DNA of 13,351 bases. It comes from Butyrivibrio sp. (GTDB lineage Bacteria; Bacillota_A; Clostridia; Lachnospirales; Lachnospiraceae). The notes under the pieces were generated by a model, which saw only the letters and a list, made by a program, of their open reading frames with translations, made no database searches and was not told the DNA's origin. A program made the translations under genes and the position numbers. Below are positions 1 to 7,824 of this stretch, one piece after another; the first letter of the stretch is position 1; every line of letters starts with the position of its first letter. The stretch covers positions 1-13,351 of the forward strand of contig NZ_JAILQF010000158.1 in the NCBI RefSeq assembly GCF_024699075.1. Reading direction: 5' to 3'.

Positions 1-525
1 TTTGGTGCAGTTATAATGCTCTTTGCATACAAGCTTGCATATGCAGGTGGTATACCTACAGCTCTTGTATGGGCTCTTGCTATAGTTCTTATCTATGCAT
101 TCATAACAGAGAAGACAACAATAGGTCGTTACTTCTATACAATTGGTGGTAACAAAGAGGCTACAAGGCTTTCAGGTGTAGATACTAAGTTGATACTTTT
201 CATTGCATACCTTAATATGGCAGTTCTTACAGTTGTAAGTGCATGGACAGTTGTAGCAAGATTCCAGGCTGCTAACTCAACAGCCGGAACCAACTATGAG
301 ATGGATGCTATCTCAGCCTGCGTTGTTGGTGGTGTATCAGCATACGGTGGTAAGGGATCGGTATTTGGCGTAGTTATCGGTGCTACGATCATTGGTGTGA
401 TCAACCTTGGAATGAGTATTCTTAGTATTGATGCTAACTACCAGAAGATCATCAAGGGTGTTGTACTTCTTGCTGCAGTTGCATTTGATATAATATCAGC
501 AAGAATAGCAGCTAAAAAGAAATGA
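1..525 (+). CDS. mglC: Sugar ABC transporter permease, MglC type (5' end missing)
   Basis: This is the C-terminal half of an inner-membrane permease that imports galactose, methyl-galactoside or glucose together with an MglA ATPase and an MglB binding protein. The frame is open from base 1, so the gene starts before the window; about 174 residues are present, against roughly 330 for the family. Several hydrophobic membrane segments are visible. The stretch NYEMDAISACVVGGVSAYGG closely matches the conserved C-terminal region of E. coli MglC (YELDAIAACVVGGVSFSGG), and the end (IIKGVVLLAAVAFD, then a Lys-rich tail) also matches. It is the last gene of its operon: a strong terminator follows the stop by 20 bases. 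The two-component and binding-protein genes downstream fit the same sugar system. The family call is firm; the exact sugar is inferred. Confidence 0.9.
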   Translation, partial: FGAVIMLFAYKLAYAGGIPTALVWALAIVLIYAFITEKTTIGRYFYTIGGNKEATRLSGVDTKLILFIAYLNMAVLTVVSAWTVVARFQAANSTAGTNYEMDAISACVVGGVSAYGGKGSVFGVVIGATIIGVINLGMSILSIDANYQKIIKGVVLLAAVAFDIISARIAAKKK

Positions 526-544
526 TCATAATAACTAAAAACAG

Positions 545-573
545 GCGCGGCCTTTGCTTGGCCGCGCTTTTTT
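545..573 (+). terminator. Rho-independent terminator of the sugar transporter operon
   Basis: A perfect 8-bp GC-only stem, GCGCGGCC (545-552) with GGCCGCGC (560-567), has a 7-base loop and is followed directly by six T (568-573). It lies 20 bases after the permease stop and separates the transporter operon from the regulatory cassette. Confidence 0.93.
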
Positions 574-623
574 CACGATATATGTAGTATAATTGACATA
601 GGTTATTCTATGGAGGATGGATA

Positions 624-2219
624 TTGGGATACAAATGTCTGCTTGTTGATGATGAAGAAGAAGTTATAAATGCCATAGTAAGAAAGATAGACTGGGAGGA
701 GATTGGATACGAAACTCCTGCCTATGCACATAATGGGGTCGAAGCTTTGGAAATGGCAGAAGCTGATACTCCTGATGTTGTCATGACAGACATCCAGATG
801 CCATATATGGATGGCCTTGAGTTTTCAAGACAGCTTCGTAAGATGTGCCCAGGCGTTAAGATCATTATTTTCTCAGGTTATGATGAATTTGAATATGCTA
901 AGGAAGCCATTAAGCTTGAGGCTGAAGAGTATATCTTAAAACCGGTTAATTCTGATGAGCTTAGTAGTCTTTTTACAAAGATCAGAGAATCTCTGGATAA
1001 AGAGGCAGAAGAGCGCCAGAGTATCAGAAAACTTTCCAGATACTATGCGCAAAGTCTCCCGCTTCTTCAGGAGAGCTTCTGTTCTGAGCTCGTATCAGGT
1101 CGAATTCCCAAAGAGCATCTTAGTGAATATCTTCTTAATTACCAGATAGATCTGCAGGGGCCTGTCTATGATGTGGTCCTTATCCATACGTCGTCTACTC
1201 ACGCACCTGAAGGTCTTAATCCTGTACTTCTTGGAATTTCAGTAAGAAGACTTGCTCAGGAGAGACTATTAGAAAAGTGGAAAGCCAAGTTCTTCTCTTA
1301 TAAGGGAGATACTGCAATGATAGTCCAGATGGACGATTCAAGACAGGTTATTGAGCTTACGGATGACTGTGACAGCTTTTGCAGGCTTGCAAGGATTGCC
1401 TGTAAAGCAGTCGTAACTGTAGGACTTGGTATGGTATGCAATGATCTTATGGATACGGTTCATTCACTTGAGGGAGCTGTGCAGGCAATATCTTCAAGAT
1501 CTATATATGGAATCGGTAAAGCTATAAACATTATGGAGATAGAGCCTTTACATGACAGTGATACGATCATGGATGATAGTGGTAAAACGCTTTCGGATAT
1601 TTTAAGAAGGATAAGAGTGGAAGATACAATTGATATACCTTCAGAAGCCGGAAGATTTGTAGACGGATATGGCCGTAACCTTGGTACCATGAAGCTGTAT
1701 GAGTATTTTATTACTGATACAATGAGTAGACTCTACAGATTTGCCCAGGAGAACCATCTTACAATAGACGATATTTTTATAGACAATACAATTGGTAATG
1801 CTCTTCCTGATGTGGAAGAGTTCAAGATCATTTTAACCGGCATACTTACTAGAATGCAGCAGATGATAGGAGATGCAAGAAGTAAGGGGCAGAAATCATT
1901 TGTATTTAAAGCAATGGAATATGTTGCAGCTCATTACAATGAAGAAAGTATCACTATAGAAAAGGTATGCAAGAATCTTGGGGTTAGCTCTGCATATTTT
2001 TCAACAGTATTCAAAAAGGAAACCGGTAAGACTTTTGTTACCTATCTTACGGATTATCGTATGGATAAGGCGAAGGAACTTCTTATGACAACTGACAAGA
2101 AGACTTATGTTATTGCACTGGAAGTGGGTTTTACAGATCCTAATTATTTTAGTTATGTTTTCAAACGCCAGTATGGTATAACACCTTCAAAGTTCCGAAA
2201 TAAAGGGGAAAACTCTTAA
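624..2219 (+). CDS. Response regulator, YesN/AraC type
   Basis: This is a cytoplasmic two-component response regulator of 531 aa, typical of the YesN group. Residues 1-125 form the receiver domain: acidic pocket D9/D10, phosphoacceptor D56 in MTDIQMPYMDG, conserved S84, and K106 in LKP. A middle region of about 300 residues carries no motif I recognise. The last ~100 residues are an AraC-type double helix-turn-helix (MEYVAAHYNEESITIEKVCK to ITPSKFR). The start is TTG, chosen because GGAGG (612-616) sits 7 bases upstream and the receiver fold begins at once; the nearby ATG at 610 is out of frame. A TATAAT at 588-593 could be the -10 of a promoter, but I see no good -35. It is 12 bp from the sensor kinase and probably acts with it on the neighbouring sugar transporter genes; the target is inferred. 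Confidence 0.93.
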   Translation: MGYKCLLVDDEEEVINAIVRKIDWEEIGYETPAYAHNGVEALEMAEADTPDVVMTDIQMPYMDGLEFSRQLRKMCPGVKIIIFSGYDEFEYAKEAIKLEAEEYILKPVNSDELSSLFTKIRESLDKEAEERQSIRKLSRYYAQSLPLLQESFCSELVSGRIPKEHLSEYLLNYQIDLQGPVYDVVLIHTSSTHAPEGLNPVLLGISVRRLAQERLLEKWKAKFFSYKGDTAMIVQMDDSRQVIELTDDCDSFCRLARIACKAVVTVGLGMVCNDLMDTVHSLEGAVQAISSRSIYGIGKAINIMEIEPLHDSDTIMDDSGKTLSDILRRIRVEDTIDIPSEAGRFVDGYGRNLGTMKLYEYFITDTMSRLYRFAQENHLTIDDIFIDNTIGNALPDVEEFKIILTGILTRMQQMIGDARSKGQKSFVFKAMEYVAAHYNEESITIEKVCKNLGVSSAYFSTVFKKETGKTFVTYLTDYRMDKAKELLMTTDKKTYVIALEVGFTDPNYFSYVFKRQYGITPSKFRNKGENS

Positions 2220-2231
2220 TAAGGGTTATTT

Positions 2232-4076
2232 ATGGGTATTTTCAAGTCAAGGGCTCAAAAGGTTCAAAAAGGTCGAAATGAACTTAAGAAAAAGTTTGGA
2301 TCTCGTAACATACAGATTCTGCTTCTGACCTCATATACAATTGTATCAGTGCTGTCCATGAGCCTTCTTGGTGCAGTCCTTTACAGGAGTTTTGCATCTA
2401 TATCAAGGAGCGTAGCAACTGATAATGCAAGAACTATCCTCTCTTCTTCATGTGAAATGCTTGAAGATTATCTAAAGAAGATGAGGCAGCTTTCTGATGC
2501 CTTTTATTATACATCCATACAGACATCTGACATTCATGTTGATGCTATTGGAAGCCAGATGAATCTTCTATATGAATCCAACAAAGATTATCTTGTTTCA
2601 ATGGCTCTGTTTGAATCTAACGGAAGGCAGATAGGAGCAGCTCCGTCAGCTATTCAGAAGGACAATATAGATGTTACAACTCAGCAGTGGTTCACTGATG
2701 CTGTTAACGAAGTTGAGAACATGCACTTTTCTACTCCTCATGTACAGAACCTTTTTAGTGATTCATCAAACAGATACTACTGGGTAATCTCCCTTAGCCG
2801 ATCTGTCATGTTCACAAGGGGAGGTATTCCCAAACAGGGAGTACTGCTTGTAGATATGGACTATTCGACTATTTATCAGATGTTTGATGTCTTAAACAGC
2901 TCTCTTTCCCAGGGATATATATATCTATGTGATAACGAAGGAAGGATCATATATCATCCCCAGAACATGCAGATAGTATCTGGATTATATGAAGAGAACA
3001 ATAAGCGCGTAGCTAAATATTCAGACGGAGTATATGAAGAGACCTTTAATGGTGAAAAGAGAATTGAGATAGTCAATACTATAAGCTATACCGGCTGGAA
3101 ACTTATAAGCGTTACTCCTACAAGAACTCTTCCTGTTGTACTTAGGAGTACGAGATCTTTTATGATGCTCATAATCCTTCTTGTAATGCTTGCGGTACTT
3201 CTTCTAAACAGACTGATATCAGTAAGAATATCAAGTCCTATTAGGAAGCTTACAGCATCAATTCATGATATTGAAGTTACGGAGAAAAGTGTTCCTACTG
3301 TATATATAGGAGGCTCAAACGAGGTTCAATATCTTGGAAGCACACTTCAAAAACTGCTAAATCAGATCTCTCTTCTTATGGGAGATATCATAAAACAGCA
3401 GGAGGAAAAGAGGAAAAGTGAGCTCGATGCTCTTCAGTCTCAGGTCAATCCGCACTTTTTATATAATACTCTCGATTCTATCGTCTGGATGGTCGAAGAT
3501 GGCAGGAATAAAGAAGCTGTATATATGATAACAGAGTTATCATCTCTGTTCAGGATAAGCCTTTCCAATGGAAGAAATATCATAAAAGTCAGCGAAGAAA
3601 TAACTCATGCCAAGAATTATACCAATATACAAAAGGTAAGGTTCAAGGATTCATTCACCATTAGCTATGATATAGATCCTGAAATAATGGACTGCTGCAT
3701 AGTAAAGCTTGTAGTTCAGCCTCTTTTGGAAAATGCCATCTATTATGGTGTCAAAGGAATGGAAGATCAGGGAAATATATGCGTCAGAGGTTATAAAAAG
3801 GATAAAAGCGTCTATATAGAGGTTGAAGATAACGGTTATGGAATGAGCCCTGAGCAGGCTGAGGGACTTCTTACAGAAGAAGGAAGGACAAGAGCAAGAG
3901 GCTCAGGAGTTGGACTTATTAACGTGCATAGAAGGCTGCAGCTTAGATTTGGCGCAGAATATGGCCTTTTGATAGATACAGAAGCAGATGAAGGTACTAA
4001 GGTAACTATTCATATGCCTTATATAGAGTATTCGGAGGAAAGCGCAAAAGATGTGGAATCCGCGGAATATATTTAA
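2232..4076 (+). CDS. Sensor histidine kinase, YesM/LytS type
   Basis: This 614-aa membrane kinase is the partner of the upstream response regulator. A first membrane segment (about residues 28-50) and a second (about 309-328) bracket an extracellular sensor region of about 255 residues, probably Cache-like. A HAMP-like linker follows, then the His_kinase domain with phosphoacceptor H408 in VNPHFLYNTLDS, and a HATPase domain with N-box N501 (PLLENAIYYG), DNGYGM at D533 and GSGVGL from G557. All catalytic motifs look intact. AAGGG (2221-2225), 6 bases before the ATG, is the ribosome site. The 3' end overlaps the next gene by 26 bases, so kinase and binding protein are translationally linked, as expected if the binding protein feeds the signal to the kinase. 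The ligand is unknown; a sugar is inferred from context. Confidence 0.93.
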   Translation: MGIFKSRAQKVQKGRNELKKKFGSRNIQILLLTSYTIVSVLSMSLLGAVLYRSFASISRSVATDNARTILSSSCEMLEDYLKKMRQLSDAFYYTSIQTSDIHVDAIGSQMNLLYESNKDYLVSMALFESNGRQIGAAPSAIQKDNIDVTTQQWFTDAVNEVENMHFSTPHVQNLFSDSSNRYYWVISLSRSVMFTRGGIPKQGVLLVDMDYSTIYQMFDVLNSSLSQGYIYLCDNEGRIIYHPQNMQIVSGLYEENNKRVAKYSDGVYEETFNGEKRIEIVNTISYTGWKLISVTPTRTLPVVLRSTRSFMMLIILLVMLAVLLLNRLISVRISSPIRKLTASIHDIEVTEKSVPTVYIGGSNEVQYLGSTLQKLLNQISLLMGDIIKQQEEKRKSELDALQSQVNPHFLYNTLDSIVWMVEDGRNKEAVYMITELSSLFRISLSNGRNIIKVSEEITHAKNYTNIQKVRFKDSFTISYDIDPEIMDCCIVKLVVQPLLENAIYYGVKGMEDQGNICVRGYKKDKSVYIEVEDNGYGMSPEQAEGLLTEEGRTRARGSGVGLINVHRRLQLRFGAEYGLLIDTEADEGTKVTIHMPYIEYSEESAKDVESAEYI

Positions 4077-5073
4077 TGAAAGTAAGTGGCTGGCTGCCAT
4101 AATAACTGCGATTGTCATAGGCATTGTCGTCTGCGCTATAGATGTTATAAATGTTGATGGAAATGAAGAAAAGTATCAGATATCTGTAATAGTAGATGAC
4201 AGTAACAGCGCAAGGTGGGACAGCTTTCAGATAGGACTAAGACAGGCAGCAAGAGAAAAGGGGATAAGACTCAATTATGTTACAACAGATTTTGAGGCAA
4301 GCCCTGAGAAAGAAAAAGTCCTTATAGATCAGGAGATCAAAAATGGAGCAGATGCGCTTATAATACAGCCTTGCTCAGAGAACGGAGCACCAGATATTCT
4401 GTCAGATATTCCGGAAGATATCTGTATTGAGCTTATTGATAATGAACTCGAGATAGATAATCTTGTAAATAAGAACATAAGCTATATAGGTGCTGATAGT
4501 GATGAGATAGGTACAGAACTTGCAGTAAGGATCAAACAGGAATATGGAAATTTTACAGGCCTTAGAATAGGTATACTTGCAGGTAACCTTAAACTTACCT
4601 CTAATCAGGAAAGGATTGATGCTTTTAAGAGAATATCAAGAGAATCCGGTGCGCGGATAGTTTTTAGCGTAGAAGCAACATTGCTTTCAGAAAGGGAGAT
4701 AGGTGAACTTGTAAAGACCAATAAAGCGGATATCCTGGTAGCTCTTGATAATGATGTTACGGAGACAGCGGCAGAATATATTCAGAAGGTTGAAAATTAT
4801 AATACCTATCCTTCCAATGAGCAAAAAAATGTAAAGCTTTTCGGTATAGGCTGTTCTCCTGAAAACATCAATAATCTTGATAAGGGTACAACTAAGGGGC
4901 TGATCGTCATTAATGAATATGAAATGGGGTATATGGCGATCATAGAACTATCAGATAAGCTTATGGGAAGAAATAGTGAAGTAAACAATTATACAGTAGG
5001 ATATACATATGCAACGGGGGACACGATGTATGACGAAGGTAATCAGCAGATTATATTCCCGATCGGAGAATAG
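4051..5073 (+). CDS. Membrane-anchored periplasmic sugar-binding-like protein
   Basis: This 340-aa protein belongs to the ribose/galactose-binding family (Peripla_BP_4 type). It has one hydrophobic segment at about residues 13-31, followed by an exported two-lobe binding fold beginning near residue 43 (YQISVIVDDSNSARWDSFQI). The segment holds a cysteine (C28), but VVCAI is a poor lipobox, so an uncleaved N-terminal anchor is more likely than a lipoprotein. The start overlaps the kinase gene by 26 bases; GGAGG at 4034-4038 is 12 bases upstream, a slightly long spacing. The close coupling to the kinase, the anchor, and a separate lipoprotein binding protein just downstream suggest a sensing role rather than transport, like XylFII, which works with a LytS kinase in clostridia. 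That role is an inference; a transport role cannot be excluded. Confidence 0.8.
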   Translation: MWNPRNIFNESKWLAAIITAIVIGIVVCAIDVINVDGNEEKYQISVIVDDSNSARWDSFQIGLRQAAREKGIRLNYVTTDFEASPEKEKVLIDQEIKNGADALIIQPCSENGAPDILSDIPEDICIELIDNELEIDNLVNKNISYIGADSDEIGTELAVRIKQEYGNFTGLRIGILAGNLKLTSNQERIDAFKRISRESGARIVFSVEATLLSEREIGELVKTNKADILVALDNDVTETAAEYIQKVENYNTYPSNEQKNVKLFGIGCSPENINNLDKGTTKGLIVINEYEMGYMAIIELSDKLMGRNSEVNNYTVGYTYATGDTMYDEGNQQIIFPIGE

Positions 5074-6088
5074 ACGGAAAATAATATCAATCAATATTAT
5101 ATTAATAATACTTTTAGTATCTATTACAGGATGCAGTGATACCAAAAGTGATGAAAAAGAAACAATACGTATAGGTGTGTCTGTCTATGACAGCCGTGAT
5201 ACCTTCATAACCCAGCTTATGGATGAGTTCAACAGTTATGCAGATCCTGATGTTACTGTTGTAACATATAATGCGGGTCAGAACATGAAAGAACAGAATA
5301 ATCAGATGCAGGATATGATAGATGGAGGCTGTGATGTTATATGCATCAATCTTGTTGACAGAACAGAACCGGAACAGATAATCGATCTTGCACTTTCTTA
5401 TGATGTGCCTGTTATCTTTTTTAACAGAGAATTAACTCAGGAGGATCTGCAAAGATCTGATAAGTTCTATTATGTCGGATCTGATGCAATGGAGTCAGGA
5501 ATAATGCAGGGCGAGCTTGCAGCTGCGGATATACTTGATGAAGGCACTAATATAGATACTAATAATGACGGGATGATACAGTATGTGATGCTTCAGGGAG
5601 AAGCGGGGCATCAGGATGCTATTGTAAGAAGTGAATATAGCGTAGAAACCTTGATAGATAGTAAGATTCAGCTCGACAGAGTAGGACTTGCCATTGCAAA
5701 CTTCAACAGGACTCAGGCACAAAGCAAGATAGAACAGCTTATAAATTCAGATGCTCAAATAGAACTGATACTGGCAAATAATGACGATATGGCGCTTGGA
5801 GCAATCGATGCATATCTTAATGTATACGGTGAAAATGCCAAGCTGGAAATGCCTGCAATTTATGGAATAGATGGAACGATTGGCGGTCTAGAAGCGATCA
5901 AGATGGAATATATGAGAGGAACTGTTTACAACGATAAAGAAGGACAGGCTCATGCAATGTATGATCTTGCCATAGCACTTGCGACCGGAAGATCTTTAGA
6001 TGATCTTGGTATAGAAGATGGCCACTACATAAGGCTTCCCCATACCAAGATCACACTAGACAACGTCAATGAATACCTGTACCAATGA
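5030..6088 (+). CDS. mglB: Glucose/galactose-binding lipoprotein, MglB family
   Basis: This is an extracytoplasmic lipoprotein of 352 aa that binds glucose/galactose for an Mgl-type transporter or for sensing. The N-terminus has a basic stretch, a hydrophobic core and the lipobox SITGC with C35 as the lipid site. Alignment by eye to E. coli MglB shows nearly all ligand contacts kept: D57, F59, N132, H194, D196, R200, ANND at N250/N251, D281 and N301. The stacking Trp183 of E. coli is replaced by F225. The calcium loop DTNNDGMIQ (176-184) is present. ATG 5030 is chosen because GGGGG ends 9 bases upstream and the signal peptide is of normal length; ATG 5009 (359 aa, preceded by AGGA) is the alternative. 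It overlaps the upstream gene by 44 bases. The sugar transporter operon upstream may have its own mglB, so this could be a paralogue. Confidence 0.9.
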   Translation: MTKVISRLYSRSENRRKIISINIILIILLVSITGCSDTKSDEKETIRIGVSVYDSRDTFITQLMDEFNSYADPDVTVVTYNAGQNMKEQNNQMQDMIDGGCDVICINLVDRTEPEQIIDLALSYDVPVIFFNRELTQEDLQRSDKFYYVGSDAMESGIMQGELAAADILDEGTNIDTNNDGMIQYVMLQGEAGHQDAIVRSEYSVETLIDSKIQLDRVGLAIANFNRTQAQSKIEQLINSDAQIELILANNDDMALGAIDAYLNVYGENAKLEMPAIYGIDGTIGGLEAIKMEYMRGTVYNDKEGQAHAMYDLAIALATGRSLDDLGIEDGHYIRLPHTKITLDNVNEYLYQ

Positions 6089-6114
6089 AAATGCCGTGCT
6101 TTTAAAGACTATGA

Positions 6115-6768
6115 TCAGTTATCAAGATATTTGTAGCAAAGGGCTGCAAGGGCTGCGCCGATAAGGGGAGCAACTATAAATACCCATACACAGGTAAGGG
6201 CGCTTCCGCCTGCAAGGAGGGCTGGTCCAAGGCTTCTTGCGGGATTAACGCTTGTGCCTGTAAAGTGGATTCCAAGAAGGTGTACAAGTGTGAGTGTAAG
6301 ACCTATTACAAGGCCAGTTACACTGCTAAATCCGTCGCGGGATGTAACGCCAAGGATAGCGATAATGAATACAAATGTAAGAATGATCTCAATGAGGATT
6401 GAAAGGAAAACGTTGTCATTATAAAGGCCGTTGGCACCAAGGCCTGCATCTATATCTCCTGATGTTGCGAATATCTTAAGGATCAGAGCTCCGATGACAC
6501 CACCTATACACTGGGAGATCACGTATGATATAAATTCATTTACAGACATCCTGCCGGATATAAGCATTGCAAGAGATACAGCAGGATTAACATGACATCC
6601 TGAAACATTACCAATTGAATATGCCATGGCAACGATTACAAGACCAAAAGCAAGAGCAGTTGCAACATATCCTCCAGGTACGTCACAACCAATTGCGGCA
6701 GCAGTTCCGCAACCAAATACTACCAGTACACAAGTTCCCAAACATTCTGCAATACATTTTTTTAGCAT
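6115..6768 (-). CDS. aqpZ: Aquaporin Z-type water channel
   Basis: This is a six-helix inner-membrane channel of the MIP family, 217 aa from ATG 6768. Both half-helix motifs are present: HVNPAV (N61-A63) and SVNPAR (N175-R178). The selectivity-filter residues by alignment to E. coli AqpZ are F41, H163, T172 and R178, the water-selective set rather than the glycerol set (W, G, F, R). The start is fixed by GGAGG (6777-6781), 8 bases upstream on the minus strand; an in-frame ATG at 6822 would add 18 polar residues and lacks a ribosome site. Cysteines are frequent, including C58 beside the first NPA. An extended -10 (TGTTATAAT) at 6898-6906 suggests its own promoter. The gene converges with the binding-protein gene, 26 bp away, with no clear terminator between. 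Confidence 0.92.
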   Translation of the reverse strand: MLKKCIAECLGTCVLVVFGCGTAAAIGCDVPGGYVATALAFGLVIVAMAYSIGNVSGCHVNPAVSLAMLISGRMSVNEFISYVISQCIGGVIGALILKIFATSGDIDAGLGANGLYNDNVFLSILIEIILTFVFIIAILGVTSRDGFSSVTGLVIGLTLTLVHLLGIHFTGTSVNPARSLGPALLAGGSALTCVWVFIVAPLIGAALAALCYKYLDN

Positions 6769-6846
6769 GGATTTCCCCTCCTCTTTGGTATGAGACAGTA
6801 AGCATACATTCAAGTCTCGCATGCAATTATTGGCGCGGGAATTGTG

Positions 6847-6860
6847 TCAGCTTTAGCTGA
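6847..6860. repeat. Short inverted repeat in the aqpZ leader
   Basis: TCAGCT-TT-AGCTGA is a perfect 6-bp inverted repeat with a 2-base centre. It lies 79-92 bases before the aqpZ start and about 30 bases downstream of the proposed promoter. It could be an operator or a small leader hairpin. No function can be read from sequence alone. Confidence 0.4.
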
Positions 6861-6897
6861 TATATACGCTTACTATAAAATGTATGAATACGATAAT

Positions 6898-6906
6898 ATT
6901 ATAACA
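6898..6906 (-). promoter_or_regulatory. Probable aqpZ promoter (extended -10)
   Basis: On the minus strand this reads TGTTATAAT, a perfect -10 hexamer with the TG extension. The -35 region is poor, as is usual for extended -10 promoters. The same nine bases occur before the tetR gene. The predicted transcript start near 6891 would give a leader of about 120 bases. Confidence 0.42.
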
Positions 6907-6999
6907 CAATCACGTATATTATCCTTATTTATCAATGCGATAATGTATTGTTTTTGGGGTGTATAACTAAATCAATCTGCGAGTTTAACCTTCAATTAT

Positions 7000-7626
7000 T
7001 CATTTTGATCTAATGCTTTCGAGGTAGAGGGCGGCCTGGTTGGTGATGAATTCCTCGCTGTAACCCTGCTCTTTAATGTAGAAAGAGACTCTTGGAATGA
7101 CTCTTTCTGCAAGCCCTAAAAGGCCATTGGATATGGTGAGGACCTGAAGAGATGGATCGTCGAAATGTCTGATGCTGCCATCTTCCATGCCACGTTTAAA
7201 TGAGGTCAGCCAAGGGTCTGACTTTGAATCTGTTTTGATAAAATTCTTGAAGCTCTCCACTTCTTTACTTTGAGGATAAGCATTGGTATACAGGCAATCG
7301 AAATCCCTTATGAAGGTTACGGAATCAACTTCATGTATAAGAGCTTTGGCTCTTTGATCTACGTACCAGGAGAATTCTTCAAAACCGTTTTTAAAGCTGG
7401 CATCTTTGGGAAGGGCAGTTGAAGATCTGGTGATGATCTCTAGAGACTCTTCTACGAGTTTGATCATGATATCACCCTTACTTGAAAAGTGTCTGTAAAG
7501 AGTACTCCTGCTGCAGCCTATTTTTTCTGCAAGGACCTTCATATCAAGGTTGGCTATACCATTTTTTATGATCATCTTTTTGGCGAGCTTTAAGATCTTT
7601 TCTTCTGTTGCACTTCCATCTCTCAT
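7000..7626 (-). CDS. TetR-family transcriptional regulator
   Basis: This 208-aa one-component repressor-like protein has a TetR N-terminal helix-turn-helix at about residues 8-55 (TEEKILKLAKKMIIKNG, then LAEKIGCSRSTLYRHFSSKG). The remaining ~150 residues form the usual variable ligand and dimer domain, and the ligand cannot be told. The start is supported by AGGAG six bases upstream on the minus strand. It is transcribed away from the ArsC-like gene and towards aqpZ, which lies 231 bp downstream. A likely promoter (TGTTATAAT, 7678-7686) and an imperfect inverted repeat (7646-7667) sit in its leader, which suggests self-regulation. Its targets may include the divergent ArsC-like gene or aqpZ; this is inferred from position only. 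Confidence 0.9.
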   Translation of the reverse strand: MRDGSATEEKILKLAKKMIIKNGIANLDMKVLAEKIGCSRSTLYRHFSSKGDIMIKLVEESLEIITRSSTALPKDASFKNGFEEFSWYVDQRAKALIHEVDSVTFIRDFDCLYTNAYPQSKEVESFKNFIKTDSKSDPWLTSFKRGMEDGSIRHFDDPSLQVLTISNGLLGLAERVIPRVSFYIKEQGYSEEFITNQAALYLESIRSK

Positions 7627-7645
7627 AAGTTACTCCTGTAATTAT

Positions 7646-7667
7646 GGTCAGGATATTAGACTTGACC
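7646..7667. promoter_or_regulatory. Candidate TetR operator
   Basis: GGTCAGG (7646-7652) and CTTGACC (7661-7667) form an inverted repeat with one mismatch across 22 bp. It lies between the proposed tetR -10 and the tetR start, which is where TetR-family autoregulators usually bind. No binding can be shown from sequence. Confidence 0.35.
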
Positions 7668-7677
7668 GATTAAGCTG

Positions 7678-7686
7678 ATTATAACA
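7678..7686 (-). promoter_or_regulatory. Probable tetR promoter (extended -10)
   Basis: The minus strand reads TGTTATAAT, a perfect -10 with TG extension, giving a leader of about 45 bases before the tetR start. It lies next to the divergent plus-strand promoter at 7690-7717, so one bound regulator could block both. Confidence 0.45.
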
Positions 7687-7689
7687 TAC

Positions 7690-7717
7690 TTGAGTTTAGG
7701 TAATACATGACTATAAA
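7690..7717 (+). promoter_or_regulatory. Probable promoter of the ArsC-like gene
   Basis: TTGAGT (7690-7695), a 16-base spacer and TATAAA (7712-7717) make a reasonable sigma-A promoter. Transcription would start near 7724, giving a leader of about 100 bases that contains most of the 30-bp repeat array. Confidence 0.45.
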
Positions 7718-7818
7718 ACGAAGTAACTAAATTCATGACTGTGGACATAAAGTAACAATGATACATGATCATGTAAGTAAAGTGCCATATAGTCATGACG
7801 TGCGACTGTAAAGTGAGG
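7706..7818. repeat. Four degenerate ~30-bp direct repeats
   Basis: CATGA recurs at 7706, 7734, 7764 and 7794, spacings of 28, 30 and 30 bases. Each is followed at a similar distance by a second block, AGTAAC or AAGT(A/G)A (for example 7722-7727, 7751-7756, 7776-7781 and 7811-7816). The third unit contains a perfect 14-bp palindrome, TACATGATCATGTA (7762-7775), and the fourth contains GTCATGAC (7792-7799). The array ends in the ribosome site of the ArsC-like gene. It looks like a set of regulator-binding sites, but decayed repeats are possible. Confidence 0.5.
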
Positions 7819-7824
7819 CTGATT

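Noticed and set aside
593..598. Perfect TTGACA before the response regulator
   Set aside because: A -10 at the right distance would fall on the ribosome site at 612-621, where nothing resembles TATAAT.
6089..6114. Bidirectional terminator between the convergent binding-protein and aqpZ genes
   Set aside because: The 26 bases contain no stable stem followed by T.
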